From Tridacna crocea (Eukaryota; Mollusca; Bivalvia; Cardiida; Cardiidae): DNA of 64,000 nt. Numbering within the stretch: the stretch's first letter is position 1; each line of letters opens with the position of its first letter. Under the pieces are notes generated by a model that did not search any database, was not told where the DNA came from, and saw only the letters and a program-made list of their open reading frames with translations. A program made the translations under genes and the position numbers. This document shows positions 11,301 to 17,300 of this stretch, piece by piece. The stretch is taken from NCBI GenBank assembly GCA_943736015.1, contig OX031059.1, forward strand, positions 55,439,159 through 55,503,158, given 5' to 3'.

Positions 11301-14300
11301 CGTGTCAGACTAATGACCTGAATGTTGTGAGTTTGATACCCGGTTGAGACGAAATTTCTTTCCGGCATACTTTCACCTCTCACCTCTGCTGAAGCATGTG
11401 AGAATAGTAGTCATTGGCTTTGGAAAGAAAGTTGAGTCAGTACTGGTGTGAGAAAGCCAGGAAACACATGTGTGCGTCAACGACTGCCATGATAGGACCT
11501 TAGCTGTTAAAGTGGCATTAAACCCAAATACAACCAAATACAGATGTAGTTTAAATATGTCAATACACAAGAAGATAGCTATGTCACATTTACAATGAAA
11601 GTAGAATGAATAAAGTTCATTAATAGAGTAAACAGAAATAGTTTCACAATTTTGTTGATTTTAACTCTTTACCACTCAATCCCGACTTTTAACGATCCAA
11701 AAGAAGCCTTTTGAAAACATCATGGGAAAAGGAGAAAATGCTGGTTACTTAGCATTTTCTCCTTTCCCACAATGTTTTCTACCCTTCCCAAATGAAATTA
11801 CAATTTTTGATTCACGCTTATTTTGTCGTCTGCAAATGCTTTCAATTTGGACTAGTCTAAAATTTTTGTCGTTTGGTAAAGAGTTAACCCATTACCACAC
11901 AATCCCTACTTTTGACGCCCCTAAGAAAGAAGCCTTATGAAAACATCGTGGGGAAAGGAGAAAATGCTGGTAACCAGCATTTTCTCCTTTTCCCACAATG
12001 TTTTCTACCCTTCTCAAATCAGATTTCAATTTTTGATTCCCACTTATTTTGTCATCTGCAAATGCTTTCAATTTGGACTAGTCTAAAATTTTGTCGTTTA
12101 GTAAAGAGTTAAATAACATCCTTGTTTTCATAAAATGTGAAAATTATTTTATTTTCCATACATACATTTGTGTCAGCAATAATGGTACCATTTTTTGCAA
12201 AAGCTGCAAGGTATTACAAATTAATACACATGTTGTGCTTGGTTTGGCTGTCTTGACAAGCCCATAACTACCAAAAGAAGCAGAAATGGGGCAAAAAGAA
12301 AAACTGATTATTCACCAATGTATTACCCAAATCAAGTCAAGGGCTTAATTTACTACTGGAGGAGTCTTTATTTAATAAATGCTATAAAGCTTTCTCATTG
12401 AAGAAAATTCTCATTGAACGAAACTCTTATAATAGTAATACCTCTGCAGAAATTAATATTTTGCATGTGAGCTTAAAAATTCACTGACCGTGCAGTTTTT
12501 ATTGCATTTTCCTGTATTATCATTTGTATTTTCTCCTGTCTCTTTGACTATTGAAGATATTCACTATCAAAAATGAAACTCTTGCAACAGTTTGCTGCTC
12601 TTGCTTTTAATTAGAATTTTCACTGTAAAAACAAGCAGCTGTGCATTGTGGGAAAAGCAGATCATGTTGACACTCGGTGTTCATGTTATATATAGAGGAT
12701 AATCAACTGGTTATTTTTGATATGAAAAATATCTCACGAGGATGCGTTGTTAGGCGTTGAAAAAAGGAGTGCGCAGCACGAGTTTTTTTTAACGCCTTAT
12801 GACGCATCTGAGTGAGATAATTTTCATGTAAGAAATAACCAGTTGATTATTATATTTATTATATACCTTATTAACATTATGATTTTTAATTCTTCATTTG
12901 AAAAACAACAAAAACTATCTGTAAGTGCTTAGTGAAAAAAAAAATAGTTCCTAAATTACGTCAGGAAGTGAAAGTGAAAGTTGATATTGTCACTAGTGAT
13001 GATATCAAAATTTATTACACTTGGAAATTCCAGGATTCCGCTGCTAGGTATATAATAAATATCCTTATCTCACACTTTGTCTTGTAGGTGTTCCAGCTGA
13101 GGCTGTTGGGAAAGAAGCAGGCGAAATGTTATTAAATCAGTTGTGTCATGGTGGTTGTGTAGATGACTTTTTACAGGATCAGGTACCTCTTTGTATAATT
13201 CCTTAAAATTTTTGTTTTGTCTTTGTATTATTCCACACAAATGTTGTCGTGTTTGTATGTCAGAATTATGTCCTAAAGCTGTTAGAAACTGGCTATTTAT
13301 GTTTGGCAAGAGACAAAAAAAAAAATTTTGAAATCTGAAAATTTTCAATTTTCAGGTTTAACTCATTACCAAACGACAAAATTTTGGACCAGACCAAATT
13401 GAAAGCATTTGCAGATGACAAAATAAATGTGACTGTAAAATGGAAAATTGTTTTGGGAAGGGTAGAAAACACTGTGGGAAAAGGAGAAAATGCTGTAACC
13501 AGCATTTCCTCCTTTTCCCACAATGTTTTCTAAAGGCTTTTCTCTCAGGGTCGTTAAAAGTCGGGATTGTGTGGTAAAGAGTTAACCCTTTACCAAACGA
13601 CAAAATTTTAGCCTGGTCCAAATTCAAAGCACTTGCAAACGACAGAGTAGAAAACATAGTGGGAAAAGGTTGATTCCAGTATTACCCCGAAAACATTCAT
13701 TTTGTGGGAGTATAAAAATAAGACGAATGACAACACAACTGAATTTAATCCTTTACGACACAATCCCTGGTTTTTACGACCCTGAGATAGAAGCCTTTTA
13801 AAAACATTGTTGGAAAAGGAGAAAATGCAGGTTACCAGGGATTATTTGGTGAAGGGTTAAATAAGACTACAGGTAATTTAAAGGTATATGGAATTTTTTC
13901 TCTAGTTAAAGAGAAATATGCAATTTTAGCTACAATGTTGGTGAAGGTTGGAAAGCAAAACCAATTTGTGCAATTTTGTTGGCGTTTTTGACTAGAATGT
14001 CCTAATGATGAATGAATAGTGGTAATTAAAGATGAAATTACTTTTGATTTGTGTCCAAATTCAAGTTAACTCTTTACCAAACAACATAATTTTGAACTAG
14101 TCCATATTGGAAGCATTTGCAGACGACAAAATTGATGCGACTAAAAAACTGAAAATGGCTTTGGGAAGGAAAGAAAACATTGTTGGAAAAGAAGAAAATG
14201 CTGGGTACCAGCATTTTCTTCTTTTCCCACAATGTTTTCACAAGGCTTCTTTTTCAGGGTCGTAAAAACTGGGGATTGTTTGGGTTAGGATTAAGCTAAT

Positions 14301-17300
14301 TACAGTAATTTCCAGTGTTTCCTAATGTATTTTGAAATTTAACTTTTTACCAAATGATTAAATTATGAGAAGTCCAAATTGAAAGCAATTACTGGCGACA
14401 AATCAAATGAGTCTCAAGTTATGGTACGAGTGTGTATTTGTCATTGAAAGTGTAGGAAACGTCCTGGGAATACCTTTTATTCTCAGGGTTGTAAAACTGA
14501 GCATTACTTGAGAAAGGGTGAAACACTGTTTATTTCATGCTTTCTGGTAAGTTATTGAGAAATATCTGTGAAATATTTTTCGGTATTTTATGGTTATGAT
14601 TAGTTAAAATATGATATTACCTGAACAAATTGACATGAAATAAATGACCTCTATTACCATATATTATACGCTTGAGTTATTCTCTGGCTAATGTCCTCTG
14701 GCTAGTGTCGTCTGCATGCGGAACTATGTGCATGTTTCTAGACTCTTTATGCAGCTAATAGATTTATAGTGTCTTCAAAGAATACTTGAAATATCCGAGA
14801 TAATCATTATATTATTAATTTAAATTGGTAATACATGGCGAGTGACTTAGATGTAAGATGGGCTTTCTGTGCAGCTTGATCTTGTTCTATGCCATCCGGA
14901 AAAGCTTTCTGCTCCATCTGGAAAAGCTTTTTATTTTGACTATGGCGCAGTAGGGGTCAAACCCGACATTTACCGTTAACAGAGTTTTCATACAGTCCGA
15001 TTATACCCGATGACTTTAATATTCACGTTTTAATTATTCTTTGCATAAAGGTCAGTTTCAGGTCATTTTATTCCAGTAATACTATATTCTAACTCTTAAA
15101 TTAAAGGTGGAAACAGCTGTTCCTATGCACTAGTTACCTAGGGTGTATTCCTTTCGCTACTCCGAACACTCCGAACATGTTCTAGGTCAATGGAGTATTT
15201 CAGAACACTGTGCCGTGTTCTTCAGAACATGTTCTGACTGTTCTAATCCAGTGGAGGTGTAGCTCACCTGCTGAATGGTTGCTAGGTGATACAAGATGGC
15301 CGAAAGACAGACAATTCTTAATGGCAAAATTTGCAATTGTCCTTTTTTACGATATGAATACCATAAATAGGGGCATAGTAGACGCATCTCTATTCTTTCT
15401 CTGCAGCTAATCATATCCTCAACTAACACAGCTAAGACAGTAGCTCTTGCAACAGCCATCATGCCAATTAACTTTTATTTCGATATGGTTTAGAATAATG
15501 TTCAGAACGTGCTTCATTCAGAACATATTACCGGAACAGTGTATTGTGTTCTGAAATATTCCTTTCACATGCTCCAGAACAGTATTCCGGATCACAGAAT
15601 ATTGTGCCAGAACAGGTGAAAGGAATACGCCCCTAGATAGACATTGTGTGCCTGACATCCAGATGGAAATCAGACGTAATTTACCGTACATTTCTTGCGC
15701 TTGACGTAATATTGTAATGAGTTGCCTCATGGAGGGATTACGGCCAGGAGGCTATGGCAAATGACCAAAAAGAACTGTTCTTAATTTTGGTTATGTGCCT
15801 CCCAGATAGGGTTAAAAGCATAAAATAAATATAAAATTTGTTTTTGTGGCAATAGATTGATTTTTATTTTTTCTGGTGAACTTCAATGGTAATATTTTCA
15901 GGAGTGCTACACAACTCATATAAATATTACAGATGATGTTCACTTGATGAAACAAATTTCGCAATTTGCTTTTCACCACAAAAAAATAAATATACTATAT
16001 TTATACACACAAACATGAAAAAAGTAATCACCTTTTCAGGCTTTGACTCTACCATAAAAGGTGTCGCTATTAGTTATGATATTCTTAAAGTTAATTATTT
16101 AAATATTACAAAATAATGTTTAATTCCCATGAATTTCAGTTAATAATTCTAATGGCATTAGCTAGAGGGAAGTCATCCATACGCTGTGGTCCTGTTACAC
16201 TGCACACAGATACGGCTATACATGTTGCACACCAATTAACTAATGTAAGTAAACATTGGCTTTTTTTTTTTCCTATATAATGTCAATAGTTAACCCTTTC
16301 CCAAACGACAAACTTTTGGACTAGACCAAATTGAAAGCACTTGCAGACAACAGTTCAACTATTGTTGAAAAGATGATTTCTGTCGATGATAGGGTAGAAA
16401 ACATTGCGGGAAAAGGAGAAAATTCTGGTTACCAGCATTTTCTCCTTTTCCTACAATGTTTTCAAAAGGCTACTATTCTAGACCAATAAAATCCAGGGAT
16501 TGTTTGGGAAAGGGTTAACCCTTTACCAGACAATAAAATTTTAGACCCATCCAAAGCATAATGCAGACCCAAAATGTTACATTGCTAAAATTTTAGATGT
16601 CTTTGATAGGGTAGAAAACATGGTGGAAAAAGGAGACAATTTTTTTCAAAAGTTCTGTTTCTCAAGGTTATCAAAAGTTAGCATTGTGTGGTAAAGGGTT
16701 TACCATTTATCACACAATCATGACTTTTATTGACCAGATGGAAAAGAATTTTGAAAACATGGTCAGAAAAAGAGAAAAACCCTTTATCTTGTCACCTGGA
16801 AAGGCTTTTAATTTGAAACAGTTGGTATTAGGTGATCTAGGATGCCTTACCAGTTTTTACACACATATAGTTCACTGCCTTTGAAAATGTTATTGGGGAA
16901 AAAAAGTGGTTGCTTTTTTTCAGTGATTTCCACTCACATTGAAAATGTTTTTCTATTTTTTTTGTGTGTAATAAATGTAGATTTCGGTAGACCTAATTAC
17001 TGTAATTGGTCATAAATCTATAGGGATGGTAACATGCAAAAAGGGGCATTCAGACATTTGCATAAAGTGTCATTTTGAATAAGCCTGCACAGTCCACATT
17101 GATTGGTCCTAACGACACTTTTCATTTTCAGCTTCACGGGCCGAAGTCCAGCAGGCTTATGTCATGACCCGGTTTCCGTCATGCATTCGTCCATCCGTCC
17201 GTCTGTGCGTGTGTTAACTTTTATTTCAGACATCTTCTCTGTAAGTCCCCATCAAATATTGATGAAACTTCACAGAAATGATCCTGCCATGGTCCTCTTT

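Noticed and set aside
10934-11383. 149-codon minus-strand frame
   Set aside because: It is antisense to the mariner remnant and runs into SINE S1; the transposase reads on the other strand.
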